Assembly: GCA_020744425.1 (NCBI GenBank)
Contig: JAGMUV010000001.1
Coordinates: 3,782,001-3,846,000, forward strand
Length of the DNA: 64,000 nucleotides
DNA from: Dactylonectria macrodidyma
Lineage: Eukaryota > Ascomycota > Sordariomycetes > Hypocreales > Nectriaceae
Reading direction: 5' to 3'
The position numbers were made by a program, and so were the translations under genes. The notes beneath the pieces were generated by a model. That model searched no databases. It had not been told where the DNA came from and was given only the letters and a program-made list of their open reading frames with translations. This document shows positions 23,601 to 34,752 of this stretch, one piece after another. The stretch's first letter is position 1. Each line of letters opens with the position of its first letter.

Positions 23601-24360
23601 TAGATCTTATAAAGTTCTAGAAAAAATCTCAGAAAATAATTATAGGTTGGATTTAAAGAGTAAAAAACATCTAATATTCTATATTTTATTACTAGAACCA
23701 TTTGAAAATATAATCATAGTTAATAATAGTTATAACTATAAACTATAAGTAGAAAATTTAAAAGAATACTATATTAAAGAAATTCATAATATAAAGAAAA
23801 TTAATAGTAAGATAATATATCTTATTAAATAGAAAGACTAACGTATATGATAAGCATGCGACGCATCCAAGTATGCGACGCATTTCCAATTTATACCTAA
23901 AACAGTACTTTTTTAAAAATTCTTTAAAAATTTAAACTAGACTTAAAATAGCTTATATTTTATATAGAGGTTTAATAAGTATATAAAAATAAGTAAAGAA
24001 TTTTTTAAATTTTTAAAAGATTTTATTTATAAACTTATTTTAAAAAATCTTATTCGCACTGTTTTTTTATTTATTTATAATTTTAAAAAGCTAACTAAAT
24101 TAGTTAAAAATCTAATAAAAATACTAACTTATGACCTTTTTAATTAAGTACTTAAAATTAATTTTCTAAAATTCCTAAGACTATGCAGCCCATTTTAGAA
24201 AATTTAAAGTTTACACTTTTAGGTATACAGTATAAGTGCGTTGCATACTTGGATGCGTCGCATGCTTATTATATACGTTATTTAGAAAGCGAAATATTAT
24301 AATAACTACTAAAAAACCTTAATTATATATAGTATTTACTAAAAGCATTTTATATATAAT
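17690..24360 (+). pseudogene. gag-pol of Gypsy element B, RIP-inactivated
   Basis: Reading past stops, the plus strand shows RT block KLYFYIDYK at about 21270, MPFGLINTLIIF near 21485 and YYLNNILIFFKN near 21575 (the YLDD active site, Asp changed to Asn as RIP predicts). Integrase core SITMDFITKLL comes at about 22880, then the TDRGPLF and PQTNGQTERMNQ equivalents, and a chromodomain-like end with YLIKWKDY..LESE. The domain order gag-PR-RT-RH-IN-chromo is the chromovirus Gypsy pattern. The MITE interrupts the chromodomain. Non-functional. Confidence 0.82.
23841..24278. mobile_element. 438-bp MITE with about 43-bp terminal inverted repeats and TA target duplication
   Basis: The left end ACGTATATGATAAGCATGCG is mirrored at the right end, which closes in ATATACGT. 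TA at 23839-23840 and 24279-24280 flanks it. The matching site in element A (near 37352) is empty and has a single TA. Each arm also contains a direct repeat of ATGCGACGCAT spaced by CCAAGT. The interior is AT-rich and has no coding frame. TA duplication and perfect-ended inverted repeats point to the Tc1/mariner-pogo group as the mobilising transposase. Confidence 0.85.
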
Positions 24361-25103
24361 AGTAGAAGAAGAAGAAGGATTAGAAATAGAAGGGTTAAAT
24401 ATCCTTAAACCTATAGACGCTTAGTTAAAATCATTTAGGATAATAAGTAGCTATAACTCTTATATTACCTGGCTCTCTTAAGTGTCTAAAGCCTCTAATA
24501 GGCTATCCTCTTCATCCAGACCTTAGAGTCTATAACGAACTATTTCTAAATGCTTTTCCTTTACTTTACTTTGGGTTTTTTATAAATAAGCCAGACAGCC
24601 TGCTATAATAGCTATATATACTTATAGGGAGGCTAACTCTTTATAAAGCCTTAAGAGATCCTCGCCTACCTCTTCCTTATCTACTTTTAGTTTCTTCTCA
24701 GTATTTATAAGCTTAAGTATTATAACTAGTTAGTAAGTAAAGTATACTAAGAATAAAGAAACTACTTATAAGACAATACGACCTATAAACTATTATAAGA
24801 CTTCTTTAGCCTTATATATTTACTATAATAAGATGAATTATTAGAAAATATATAGCTTTTATTATAATAAAAGCACTAATTATAAAGTATATCTAATAGC
24901 ACTCTAGTAATAGTAATAGTATAGGAAAGAGCGTTTATTTCTAGAGTTTTATATATAAGCAGTTTCTATATATAGTTAGATATATTTATTAGTATAATAT
25001 ATTATAAAAAATATTTAAAAAGGAAGAATAATAAACTAATAGGACTATTAGGTGAAGACTAATTATATAGCCTTAAGGATAAGACCCTAAGAAGAGAGAT
25101 ATT

Positions 25104-25487
25104 ATATTATAGCCTAGGTTCTTATTAGGCAGTTAGGAATAGTAGAATAATAGGACCCACATTTAGTTCAGACTAATAGTATAGCCCTACTCTAGGACTA
25201 ACGCTTTACTAGGACTAATAGTAATAGTCTAAGACTAATAGTAGTCTTCTAGATAAAATGGCGGTTTACTTAGTATATAATTATTTAAGAAGTGTATATT
25301 TAGTATAAGCAGCTCCTTAGCTATTAATATAACTTAGTTATATTAAATATATTTTACTTTATTATTACTAAATATAATAAGCATTATTTAATCTTAACCC
25401 GCCTGATTACTTTATTATATAAACTTCTAGATTAGGATCTAGTATATACTAGCCTTATGAGGATAGTGTATTAACCCGATTATTATA
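25104..25487 (+). repeat. 3' LTR of element B (384 bp)
   Basis: Partner of 17245-17627, differing by numerous C/T and G/A changes. It is followed directly by the ACTAT duplication and then by element A gag sequence. Confidence 0.85.
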
Positions 25488-28199
25488 ACTATATATAATA
25501 GACTAGTATAACTTACTATAGAAATCGATAATTAGTAATTTAAAAGATAATAAGAAAAGAAAGCTAAGAAGTCTAAAGGATCTTATACTCTATAGTAAAA
25601 GAATAAAAGAAACTATACAAATTATAAAAAGAAATAATAAACGGATACTTTATATAGAATAGACTTAGGCCTTATAAATATTAGAATAGTTAAGAAAGAC
25701 TACTCTAAAGTCCTCTATTAGAACTATAATATCCTAAGACACACTTCTTATAAATACTAAAAGCCTAAAACTGATTAATAATTCAAACTAGTACTTAAAA
25801 GTAAGAAGAAAGTAAGATAGGTTAGTTAATAAAAAGAAGAACCTTAAATAGATAAGAAAATAGTTATAATAGCTAGAATAAGTTATAATAATATAAGGAT
25901 TCTATTTAATAAAATCACCCCCTTTATAAATAAAGAATTTAAAAGTGAAGAAATACTTAAAAGTAAGACTTATAAAGAAGGAAAGCTAAGCTAGAAAATA
26001 GAAAAAGAGCAATAAATACCCTTTAAAGATTAATAGAAGAGTATGACTTTTAATATTAATAATATCTTAATACTCTAAATATTAGTTCTATTATTAATAA
26101 GATAGAAGGAGGAAAGACTACTTTATAATACTATTAAAAAGATTAGTATAATTAGAAAGAGTAAGGAAATCTAAAAGAAAGATACCTTTAAGTATATTTA
26201 ACTAATAGTAGAGATAATAAATAAAGAAGATAATATCCTAAACTAACAGCCTGCTTTAAAAATACTACTAATTATAGCAGCCCCTTATAAGAGTACTATT
26301 AAAATCTTATAATAATAATAAATAAATAATAAAATTAAATATAAGTATTACTTATATAAAGAAAGAGAGCTAAGCATTAATATAAGTACTAAAGCTAAAT
26401 AAATAAAGAAGCTTAAGCTTTTTATTATTAATAAAGACATACTAGCTTCTATAGATAAATACTCTGAATCTAGTAATAGTAATAGTATTAATAATACTTT
26501 AGAAGAAGAAATAGTTACTCTATAACTTTTAAAAAAGGAGTTAGAAAAGAACTTACTTAACTATTCTTTAAAAAGAGATAGGAAGAGCGAGCGAATATTA
26601 AAATAACTTATTAGATAAACATTAGACATAGTAAAAGGATAACTTATTTATATCCATACAATTTAATAAAAAGACCTTATTAAAATAAATAGCTAAATAG
26701 AATAAGTAATTATAAGTAATAAGCTATTATTATACTTTTAATACTCTGAATATATTAATATATTCTAGATATTATATACTTACTATATATACTTATTATA
26801 TTACTTTAAGAAACTTTATTATAACTACTATCCTATATGAACTATACTCTAGTTATTATAATAGTTCTATAATAGAATTAAAGCATAGGACTATAGAGTT
26901 ATTAAATAGTTTAAAAAGATAGAAATAGCTTAGCTTAAGTTATAAAATAACTTCTATTTTAAAGAATATATTAAAAGGGGCTTAATGATTAATAATTATA
27001 TTATAAAAAAATGCTATATATATAAAAAAGAAAAGGTATAATTATAATATAGTCTGCTAAAGTGTCTAGCTAACTATACTATGAATTATAGTAATAAGAA
27101 GTGCTTTAAGTATGCAGACTATATATAAGCAATTTATAAATAGATCTATAAAATAAAGAAAGATAGATTTAACTTTAGAACCTAAATAGGAGGAGAACTC
27201 TATAATAGGCTATAATATGAAGAAATCTATAAGTATATAAAAAACAATACTTACTATCTATAATAGAGTGATAGATAAATATAATAAGAGTAAAAATATT
27301 ACTTTTAAAAAAGGCTTTAAGTATTATAAGAGGTCTTAAAGAGAATATAATTATAATAAAAGTCTGAATTAATAGAGTATAAGTAATAGTACTAATAAAC
27401 TATAGTATTACTATAAATTATATCTAACTAGAGTTAGTAAATAAATTAGTATTATTATAAAAATATAAGAAATTTCTTTATAAAGTATCTAACTTAAAAG
27501 GAATACCTTTTAATTATAATAAAAGAAGAGTACTATAAAAGATTAATTACCTTAAAGTACTTATAAAAAGAAGAAACTAAGGAGTGGATTTTAATATCCT
27601 TAATATTAAAGACTACTTAGTAGTACTTAGATAACCTTAGTTATAAAAGCATAACCCTAATATTAACTAAAAAAAAGACTAAATATATTAAAGAAATATA
27701 TCTCTTTAGATTATAAATAGTAATAGATATAACTTAAGATCTTAAGCTTTAATTAATAATAAGAATAATAATAAAGTTATAAAAAGAGAAATAATAAATA
27801 CTTTCTTACTTTTAAAAAGAATAAAATAGAAATACTAATAAGAGAAAATATAATATATAAAATAAGTTATTATATTTATTTAAAAATAGTTTAAATAGAT
27901 AGATAAAAACCTTAAAGAATAGAAAAAATAATAATAAGTAAAAGAAGAATGACTTAAAAACGTACTCTTAAGATACTAAATCTATAAAAAACTCTTTAAG
28001 AAAGAACTTAAGACTAGTCTTTTAGAACTAAGTAAATAGGACTTAGAAATTATCCTAAAGGATAGAACTAATCCTAAGTTTTTTTCTATTTATAACTTTA
28101 ATAATAATAAGCTAATAATACTAAGAGAATATATTTAAGAAATAGAGAGAAAAGGCTATATTTAGAAATTAAAGTCTTTAATTAAATACTTAGTTATAT

Positions 28200-28447
28200 T
28201 GTAGGTTTCACAAGGGTAGGGTTCGAACCACTGGTTGAAGCCGAAATAGTGCTGTATTTAGGCTTCGTATTGATGGATCTTGTGTTGTTGTATCATCTAA
28301 CTAGCCAGCAGGTGCGCAGTGGGGAGATATGGATCTGTGCCCCATAGGCCGATAAGGCAGTCCCCTTATCGCTTCCAGGTGGGCGCACATACCACCTGCC
28401 GCATCCCATCTGCTGCTTGTATGTATCTTGGCCGCGATGTTCCAACA
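28200..28447 (-). repeat. 3' LTR of the Copia element (248 bp)
   Basis: No difference seen from 34505-34752. It contains the 10-bp palindrome GGTTCGAACC, which happens to match an RNA polymerase III B box. Confidence 0.93.
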
Positions 28448-28769
28448 CTGGCAGTCTCCTACTTTGTGCGATGGCCAAGATACGCCCAAAAACGCCTTCT
28501 ACGCAAAAGCGTACTTTTTCCTGTTCTGCCGTCCCTGACCGCCTTCCCGTGGCTCCAGGCCATGGGGATCTGCCCTGCCACGCTGCTCGCAGCTATCATC
28601 CGCCTTGGCCTCGGATCTCCCAGAGTCTCCGGGGTCAACCCGGGGATCCCGGTGGGCGTTGAAGCTTTGTCCGAGGTGAATCGGTCGCATGGTAGCGAGC
28701 CCGTCTGCGCCGGCAGTTCTTGCGTTCCGCGCCGCGGTGCCGCGGCAGTGGTGTTGTGGCCAGGCGTGG

Positions 28770-31700
28770 TTACGCTCTTGTGACCCAACCCTCCATCCTG
28801 ATCTTCGCCGCGGCGGTATCCACGAAGCGTTCGAACGTGCGGTTCGGGGTGGCCTTCGTGAAGGCGTCGGCGAGGTTATCGTCACCGTGGATCCAGCGGA
28901 TTTCGTATACTTCGCGCCTTTCGTACGATTGCCTTAGCGCCATTATGTCGATCATGAGGCGCTTCTCCTTCGTCGTCCCTAGCTTTACAAGGCATTCATA
29001 CAGCGAATACGAATCCGTACAGAGTATCATAGGAATCTTGGGTAGGTTGAGGCGATCCGTGATCATCTGGAGGGTAGACGCGATCGCGTAGGCCATATCT
29101 GCGCCGGCCACCATCCCGTACACTTCGGAAGCCAGGACGCTCCGTGTCACTCTTTTGCTTTTCGTTGAACTGTAGTGTACGATGTTCCCTTGAATGTTGA
29201 ACTCTTCGTCCTCTTGTTGTTCGTTGGCGAGGACGATCACGAAGCCCAGTTGTGACGTCAGGTCGTCGTTGTTGGCGAAGGATCCGTCTACAAAGACGAA
29301 CAGTTTCGCGGTTGCAAGGTCCAGGGGCCGGTAGTTCAATCCTCGATCGAGGGACTCCATTTGCCACTGCAGACGCTTGTTCAGTACCTTGATGTCTTCT
29401 GGTGACGGCTCTTGGTGTTGAGCGGCCGTCGATAGATCGAAACAAGCTTCTGGTTGGCAGATTGACGCGATGTACGCCCCTCTCGCGCGCTGTTCAACGT
29501 ATTGTCTTTTCGCCTCATTCTCTTCGGCGTTGACGTCGATGAGGTCAATCTTTTTACCTTGATCCTTTTGGCGTAGGGTCAATATCCCATCTTCGGTGAG
29601 GCTGACGATCCCGCCGTTGAAGATCAACGGGGAGCTTACACCGAGCAGTTGCTTGGGTTTTGCGGTAAACGCGGCGTCGGCTAGCTCCTTGTCTTCGCGT
29701 ATCGAGAACTCCGCGTCCGAGAGTCCTAGGGTATCGTCCGTTTGCATCCCAACGCAGGCAAAGTCTTCGTTTTCAGCCGTTGAAATCAGCAGGCAAGGGT
29801 CGTACGTTGACGTCTCCATCTGGAGTCTCTCTCTGTGATGCCTGCTGTACGTTGCCCACCAGTGGGTTCCTGCTTCTGCGATCCCGTATAACGGCTTGAT
29901 GACTTTCATGATAGTATCGGGTGGGTGATCGGGTTCAATCTGCTTGGGCAGGCGCGCCAGTATCGTTCGATTCAGTGGTGTCTCGGATTGCACGTACGCT
30001 TGGGTGATGTCGCGCAGCCAGAGGGTTTTGCCGTCCCGTAGTAGGGACGGCGTGATCGCGAGGATTAACCGCTGGCTGGCTCGTTGTATTGTTGGGGCTT
30101 GCGTGAGGATGACTTCTTTCCCGTCATCTGCGTAGCCCTGGATCACCAGTCTTGATTTCTCGTACGGCGCGTCGGTAGCTTTGCCCTTGACTTCGTTCAC
30201 GATCCTTGACTTGAAGATCCGTCCTTGGTGTAGATCGGGTTTGAACCTCGTGAACTCGAAGACGCCTCGACCGATCAGGGCGTCGATCTCCTTCTTCGTT
30301 GACGCTTCAAACGGTTCGCCCGGGGCCGTCAGTATGCCTTCCTTGCGCAGTTCGATCGCCAGGGCGTAATCTGCGCGTTCCTTCCCTGACAGGAAGACGT
30401 ATGCTACGTACGTCTGCGGTATCTTGACGTCGGTCTCGAGTATATAAGCGCTAGCGAGCTTGGCGATTGGGTTCTTGCGAGGTCTCCCGCGGCCTCTTTT
30501 CGGCGCCGATATCTCTGGCTCGGGCGTCACGGCGACCACGATCTCCGGTTCGATCGTTTCCGGATCTCGGGGGGCCTGTGGGCCTGGGGGCGCTGGTGGT
30601 CGTGGGGGGGCCTGATCCTGGGGCAGAGGTGTATCTGCGGGATCTTCGTGGAAGGGTCTGATGACCGTTGAACGAAATCTTTTGGGTCCTTGAGGCATGT
30701 CGATAGTACACGTAGTGCCGTCGATAGAGAGCAGCCGGTAGGGTCCCTGCCAGCCTTGCTTTTCGCGCCAAACGCGTACAAGTGATTGGAGGGGCAAGGC
30801 GAGGGTAGACATTGTATCTGGTCCGTTGCGCGCGGTCAGGGCCTCCGCCACTCGCCTCTTGGCGTATAGTTGACGCAGGTCGGCCATTGCCTTCCGGATA
30901 GCTTCTGCGCGTTGGGATGTGGCGGGAGAAGGGGCTGAATCCTGCGTAATACGAGGGTAGGCGCCAAAAACAAGCAAAGTTGGTACCAGGCCGTTAGGAC
31001 CTGCGGTATCATTCAGGCTCTTGACTGCCATCTGGAGTGCGATTTCCGGCGCAGTGGATGGATCTTCGGCCCTGATGATATTATACGCTCTTCGCAAGGG
31101 CGCGTGGTAGCGTTCAACCTTGCCGACGCTGTTGTGGGCCTCGATAGGCACCTCCTTGATCGAAATCGCCATTGAGCTGGCGGCTTGCTTGAATTCCACC
31201 GAGTGGAAGTTCGTACCTGCGTCGGTCACGATCCAATCGGGCGGGCCTTGGTAGACGTCGATCCAGCACAACCTGAGTGTATCCCATGTGTGTTTTGCCG
31301 ATATATTCTGCAGGAACCGGGCGGCGTTGAAGGCGGTAGCTGAATCAACGACATGGAGCACTGGCTTGTTGCCGTCAAGGTACATGATATCCACGATAAC
31401 TTCGTAGTTGAATTCGTGATCGTCCTGTATCGTGAACTTGAACCTCGCTGGGCGGCCTGCGTGAAGCTGGCAATGGCGGCAGATCGCCGTCAAGCGCTCG
31501 ATCGCTTCGACCTCTATCGGGTGGCCAGCTCTCCGCAGGAGAAGGTGTAGCCTTTGGACTGTTGGATGTCCGAATCTGCGGTGTAGGCGGCGCAGTTCAA
31601 CTTCCGTTAAGTGGCTGTTGGCGAGTAGTTTCTCGGGATGTAGTAGAATCCAGGGATGCCCCCATTTCCGTACCACAGGGATCGCCAGTTTGCCTCTGGC

Positions 31701-33860
31701 GACGACGTTGCGTATATTGTCAAATTGGATGCCCAGGCGATCCATATCTGCGAGGCAGAGTAGGAATGGGGTGTCCGCGGGGACAACGTGGAACGCAATA
31801 TCGCCAAAGGGCGTGGGCACGAGGGTGCTGCCCAGCGATACCACGGGATCGCCCCTGCCGAACCTGATGCTGGCTGTCCCGGCTTCCGCCGTTTGCAGGA
31901 ATATTGGCATTCGGCGTTGAAGAGCCAGGAATTGCGGTTTTCCAGCGGTTGATACCGTTGCGGCTCCTGTATCTGGTATGATGCCCTGGAAGTCTCCTGC
32001 GGAGTACCTTACGTCAAATGTAAACGCCGATGCCTGTTCGCGGGGGCTCTCTGGCGTCGTTTCCTCGTGCTGTTGTATCTGGGGATCTTCCTTTGTCAAG
32101 GCGTGGCGGGTTGCCTGGTCAGCCAATTCGGCAACGATCTTGGGGCCGTTGACTGGCGTCGTAAAATACGACGCATGGAACTGCTGGGCCTGCCAGGGAT
32201 CGCCCTCATCGTCGGTCTCTTGCGTATCTTGCAACGTATCTTCGGGGATCTCCAGAGCTTGGAAGTACTGGCTGATGGGGCTGTTGCTGGTGCTGCGGGA
32301 ACTTGTTCCTTCCTGTATTTCCTCGAGGCCTTCATGCCACGCAAGGAAGTGGTTGAACGCTGGTGGCGATGTATCTTGTAGGTGCTTGTATTTGGCTCGG
32401 AAGCCGTCGTACGCGCGGCGGCGATCCTCCACAGGGTGTTTCGTTGACCAGCAGCCTTCCTTGCCGCAAACGTAACACTTTTTCGGGGTTGCTGGCAGGG
32501 CTGTCGATGGGTTTGGCTGCCGTTTGAAGCCATTCGTACGTGGCGGTCCTCGACCGAATCTTGCTTGCCTTCCCTGGCCCTGGTAGGTGCGGTCGGTCCA
32601 AAACTGCTGATTCGTTGACCTTGTTGCGGTGCCAATCGCCGAACGCAGTTGGTTGCAAACGCCTTCGTAGGTAGGCGCCGGGCTGAAGAGGCAGAGCTCA
32701 CACTCCTTGACGCCCCTGCAGGCGTTCAGCAGTTGATCTCGTAGGGCCTCGTCGGATTGGTGGATGATCGAGAGTGCCCGTTGGATCGTTGTCAACCTAT
32801 CCAGCAGGATATCCAGACATTCCAAATGCGATTTCTCGGGGTTCTCGTGGATGACCCGGGGCAGTGTGGTATTACGCCACGCCGCGAGGTACGCCTGCCG
32901 CGATTCCTCGGTCTCGAAGTGATTCTTGACGCGCGCAACCAAAGTATGGAAATCCAGATCGCGATTAGCCTCGCAAAGGCGGTCAAAGTAGTATCGCAGG
33001 GCCTTGCCTTTGAGCATGATCGAAAAGGCTCCTGCGAACTGGGCGTGTGGAATTCCGGCTTTGTGGCAGTTGTCTCTGAAGATCAGGAGCTTTGCTTCGA
33101 GGACGTCGTACATCTCGCCGCTGTATTTCATCTCGTCGCTGTACAGTTTCGTGAGATCGGTCAACTGCCTGGGCGAGGGCATCTCTGCTGGCGTTGAACT
33201 TGCCGGCTGCGGCCTCCTTTGCCAGCCCGAGGTTCCGTCCGGAAAGGTGTTGGCAGGGGGCTCTGGAGTTCCGTATGTGTTGGGGTTGACGAATGGGCCT
33301 CCATCCGTTCCGGAGACGCTGGAGATATGTATCTTCGGCGCAGTAATGCCGTCGCAGATATCTTTGATGAACTCCGGGTTGGCAGCGTTGTCGTTGAACT
33401 GTTTGTTCTTTTCGCAGTGCTGCAGGATCTCGTGTTCGCTCCAAGTGCGGAATCTGGCTCGGGTCATCACCTCGTGGACGTTTTTGGCGATCCGTTCGCC
33501 GTTTGTTGGCACGAATACGCCCTGATTAGCCATGAAATCTCTGAGGTATTTGGTCAACAGGCTGGGGGCCTTGGTGAACGTCTCCTCTGGCCAATCTTCA
33601 AAGTCGCTAAGTAGCTCACTCCACAGAGCCCTTCCGTAGAATTGCTGCTCCCTGTAGTGTTCAACAAGGAAGCCGATGACCGAACCGATCTGTGTGGGCG
33701 TGTGGGATGAGTCTGATGGGTCGAAATCGCCAATCTTGCCCCAAGTCGCTCGGTCCACGCTGTCCCTGATCTTGTTGGGAATCGGCAGCGCCAGCGACCT
33801 ATCGTCGTCGCTCGGCGCCGGTGAGGATCGGTTTGAAGCCATCCTTGACGTTGCCTGCAT
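28770..33860 (-). CDS. Copia gag-pol polyprotein, 1696 aa, uninterrupted
   Basis: One frame encodes the whole polyprotein. Gag is about residues 1-460, with a zinc knuckle CYVCGKEGCWSTKH near 462 (CX2CX4CX4H, the variant usual in ascomycete Copia). The protease motif DTGA is near 630. Integrase has the H/H/C/C zinc site near 765-797 (HRRFGHP, CRHCQLH), then Asp in DIMYLDG, Asp in WIVTDAGTNFHS and Glu in NSVGKVERYHAPLRR. RT (about 1200-1450) has RDITQAYVQSETPL, KPLYGIAEAGTHWW and the catalytic MQTDDTLGLSD in place of YVDD. RNase H (about 1540-1680) has FVDGSF, ASEVYG, CTDSYS and IHGDDNLADAFTK. The PR-IN-RT-RH order is diagnostic for Copia. The ATG 18 nt further in could also be the start. All catalytic acids are present. 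Confidence 0.95.
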   Translation of the reverse strand: MQATSRMASNRSSPAPSDDDRSLALPIPNKIRDSVDRATWGKIGDFDPSDSSHTPTQIGSVIGFLVEHYREQQFYGRALWSELLSDFEDWPEETFTKAPSLLTKYLRDFMANQGVFVPTNGERIAKNVHEVMTRARFRTWSEHEILQHCEKNKQFNDNAANPEFIKDICDGITAPKIHISSVSGTDGGPFVNPNTYGTPEPPANTFPDGTSGWQRRPQPASSTPAEMPSPRQLTDLTKLYSDEMKYSGEMYDVLEAKLLIFRDNCHKAGIPHAQFAGAFSIMLKGKALRYYFDRLCEANRDLDFHTLVARVKNHFETEESRQAYLAAWRNTTLPRVIHENPEKSHLECLDILLDRLTTIQRALSIIHQSDEALRDQLLNACRGVKECELCLFSPAPTYEGVCNQLRSAIGTATRSTNQQFWTDRTYQGQGRQARFGRGPPRTNGFKRQPNPSTALPATPKKCYVCGKEGCWSTKHPVEDRRRAYDGFRAKYKHLQDTSPPAFNHFLAWHEGLEEIQEGTSSRSTSNSPISQYFQALEIPEDTLQDTQETDDEGDPWQAQQFHASYFTTPVNGPKIVAELADQATRHALTKEDPQIQQHEETTPESPREQASAFTFDVRYSAGDFQGIIPDTGAATVSTAGKPQFLALQRRMPIFLQTAEAGTASIRFGRGDPVVSLGSTLVPTPFGDIAFHVVPADTPFLLCLADMDRLGIQFDNIRNVVARGKLAIPVVRKWGHPWILLHPEKLLANSHLTEVELRRLHRRFGHPTVQRLHLLLRRAGHPIEVEAIERLTAICRHCQLHAGRPARFKFTIQDDHEFNYEVIVDIMYLDGNKPVLHVVDSATAFNAARFLQNISAKHTWDTLRLCWIDVYQGPPDWIVTDAGTNFHSVEFKQAASSMAISIKEVPIEAHNSVGKVERYHAPLRRAYNIIRAEDPSTAPEIALQMAVKSLNDTAGPNGLVPTLLVFGAYPRITQDSAPSPATSQRAEAIRKAMADLRQLYAKRRVAEALTARNGPDTMSTLALPLQSLVRVWREKQGWQGPYRLLSIDGTTCTIDMPQGPKRFRSTVIRPFHEDPADTPLPQDQAPPRPPAPPGPQAPRDPETIEPEIVVAVTPEPEISAPKRGRGRPRKNPIAKLASAYILETDVKIPQTYVAYVFLSGKERADYALAIELRKEGILTAPGEPFEASTKKEIDALIGRGVFEFTRFKPDLHQGRIFKSRIVNEVKGKATDAPYEKSRLVIQGYADDGKEVILTQAPTIQRASQRLILAITPSLLRDGKTLWLRDITQAYVQSETPLNRTILARLPKQIEPDHPPDTIMKVIKPLYGIAEAGTHWWATYSRHHRERLQMETSTYDPCLLISTAENEDFACVGMQTDDTLGLSDAEFSIREDKELADAAFTAKPKQLLGVSSPLIFNGGIVSLTEDGILTLRQKDQGKKIDLIDVNAEENEAKRQYVEQRARGAYIASICQPEACFDLSTAAQHQEPSPEDIKVLNKRLQWQMESLDRGLNYRPLDLATAKLFVFVDGSFANNDDLTSQLGFVIVLANEQQEDEEFNIQGNIVHYSSTKSKRVTRSVLASEVYGMVAGADMAYAIASTLQMITDRLNLPKIPMILCTDSYSLYECLVKLGTTKEKRLMIDIMALRQSYERREVYEIRWIHGDDNLADAFTKATPNRTFERFVDTAAAKIRMEGWVTRA

Positions 33861-34504
33861 GTGAGGGGGTGGATTGCCTCGGTTGCCTTGAAGGGAAATT
33901 CTTGGCGTGTTCGTCGAAAGGGTCGTCCTTTGCCTCCTTTTGGCTTAGTTGGGGTGCTCTGCGACAGATCTGAAACTCGTGATCTTGCGGGGTTGACTGG
34001 GCGGTAGTTGCCTCTGCTACCGAGAAGTGATGGTCGGAGGCGACGACGTATTGATCGAGGGAAGTAGGAAAGAAAAAAAAGGAAAAGAAAAATTGAATCC
34101 AGCGATCTCAGGAGGGTGAATAGCGTGACTGCTTCGGGGCCGCGGCGCTGTCGCCCTTGAGGCGGCTGCTTCGCCTTGATGGTGCTGCAGGGGATTTTTC
34201 GAGGCGTTCGGTGGTGAGGGCGGTTTTTGTGCGTGATGGACGCTCCCAGCGGTGAATCCAGGTCGCCAACGAGGTTGACAACTTGGCTAACCGAAGGGAT
34301 TGAAGGAAGCCGTTGATCCTGATAGCAACCTGCTCTGCTGACAGATCCACTGGTGTCTTCGGCTGCCTTCCTTAGCACGATGTTGATCGATCCGGGCAAC
34401 CAGCTCTGGGACTGGCTAAACTGATCGGTCGCGATCGTCTCTTCCGCGTGTCCTTGCTGATCTGCGGTATTCAAGTGGTAACTGTGAGGTTAACCACTGA
34501 TCAG

Positions 34505-34752
34505 TGTAGGTTTCACAAGGGTAGGGTTCGAACCACTGGTTGAAGCCGAAATAGTGCTGTATTTAGGCTTCGTATTGATGGATCTTGTGTTGTTGTATCA
34601 TCTAACTAGCCAGCAGGTGCGCAGTGGGGAGATATGGATCTGTGCCCCATAGGCCGATAAGGCAGTCCCCTTATCGCTTCCAGGTGGGCGCACATACCAC
34701 CTGCCGCATCCCATCTGCTGCTTGTATGTATCTTGGCCGCGATGTTCCAACA
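34505..34752 (-). repeat. 5' LTR of the Copia element (248 bp), probable promoter
   Basis: Lies upstream of gag-pol in the minus orientation, so the promoter should lie within it. The 0.64-kb leader 33861-34504 follows. A primer-binding site should start next to 34504, but I could not match it to a specific tRNA. Confidence 0.9.

Larger units (their letters stand above)
17245..25487 (+). mobile_element. Gypsy (chromovirus-type) element B nested in A, RIP-degraded
   Basis: LTRs at 17245-17627 and 25104-25487 (383/384 bp), with the 5-bp duplication ACTAT at 17240-17244 and 25488-25492. It splits the gag region of A: the A sequence resumes exactly after the duplication. The two LTRs differ by many transitions, so insertion was followed by heavy RIP. 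A purine-rich stretch (AAGAAGAGAGATAT) precedes the 3' LTR, as a polypurine tract should. Length 8.24 kb including a 438-bp MITE. Confidence 0.88.
28200..34752 (-). mobile_element. intact Ty1/Copia retrotransposon, recent insertion
   Basis: A 6553-bp element with 248-bp LTRs at 28200-28447 and 34505-34752 that I cannot tell apart by eye, TG..CA ends on both strands, and the 5-bp duplication TATAT at 28195-28199 and 34753-34757. Transcription runs right to left: 5' LTR 34505-34752, a leader of about 0.64 kb, gag-pol 33860-28770, then 3' LTR 28447-28200. It sits just upstream of the RT block of Gypsy element A; the unbroken version of that site is in element B near 21241. The body has balanced base composition and no RIP signs, unlike everything around it. 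Probably capable of autonomous movement, or recently so. Confidence 0.95.

Noticed and set aside
28200..28447. tRNA-like B box GGTTCGAACC in the Copia LTR
   Set aside because: No A box at the right distance and no cloverleaf can be folded; the match is a short palindrome.
28319..33864. Many plus-strand frames of 60-173 codons inside the Copia element
   Set aside because: They are antisense shadows of the gag-pol frame; none has a recognised domain.
33554..34474. A 306-codon minus-strand frame covering the Copia leader and overlapping the start of gag
   Set aside because: It has no known domain, is rich in Arg/Ser/Pro as expected from an alternative frame of GC-rich DNA, and overlaps gag in another frame. 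Copia elements normally have no such upstream protein.
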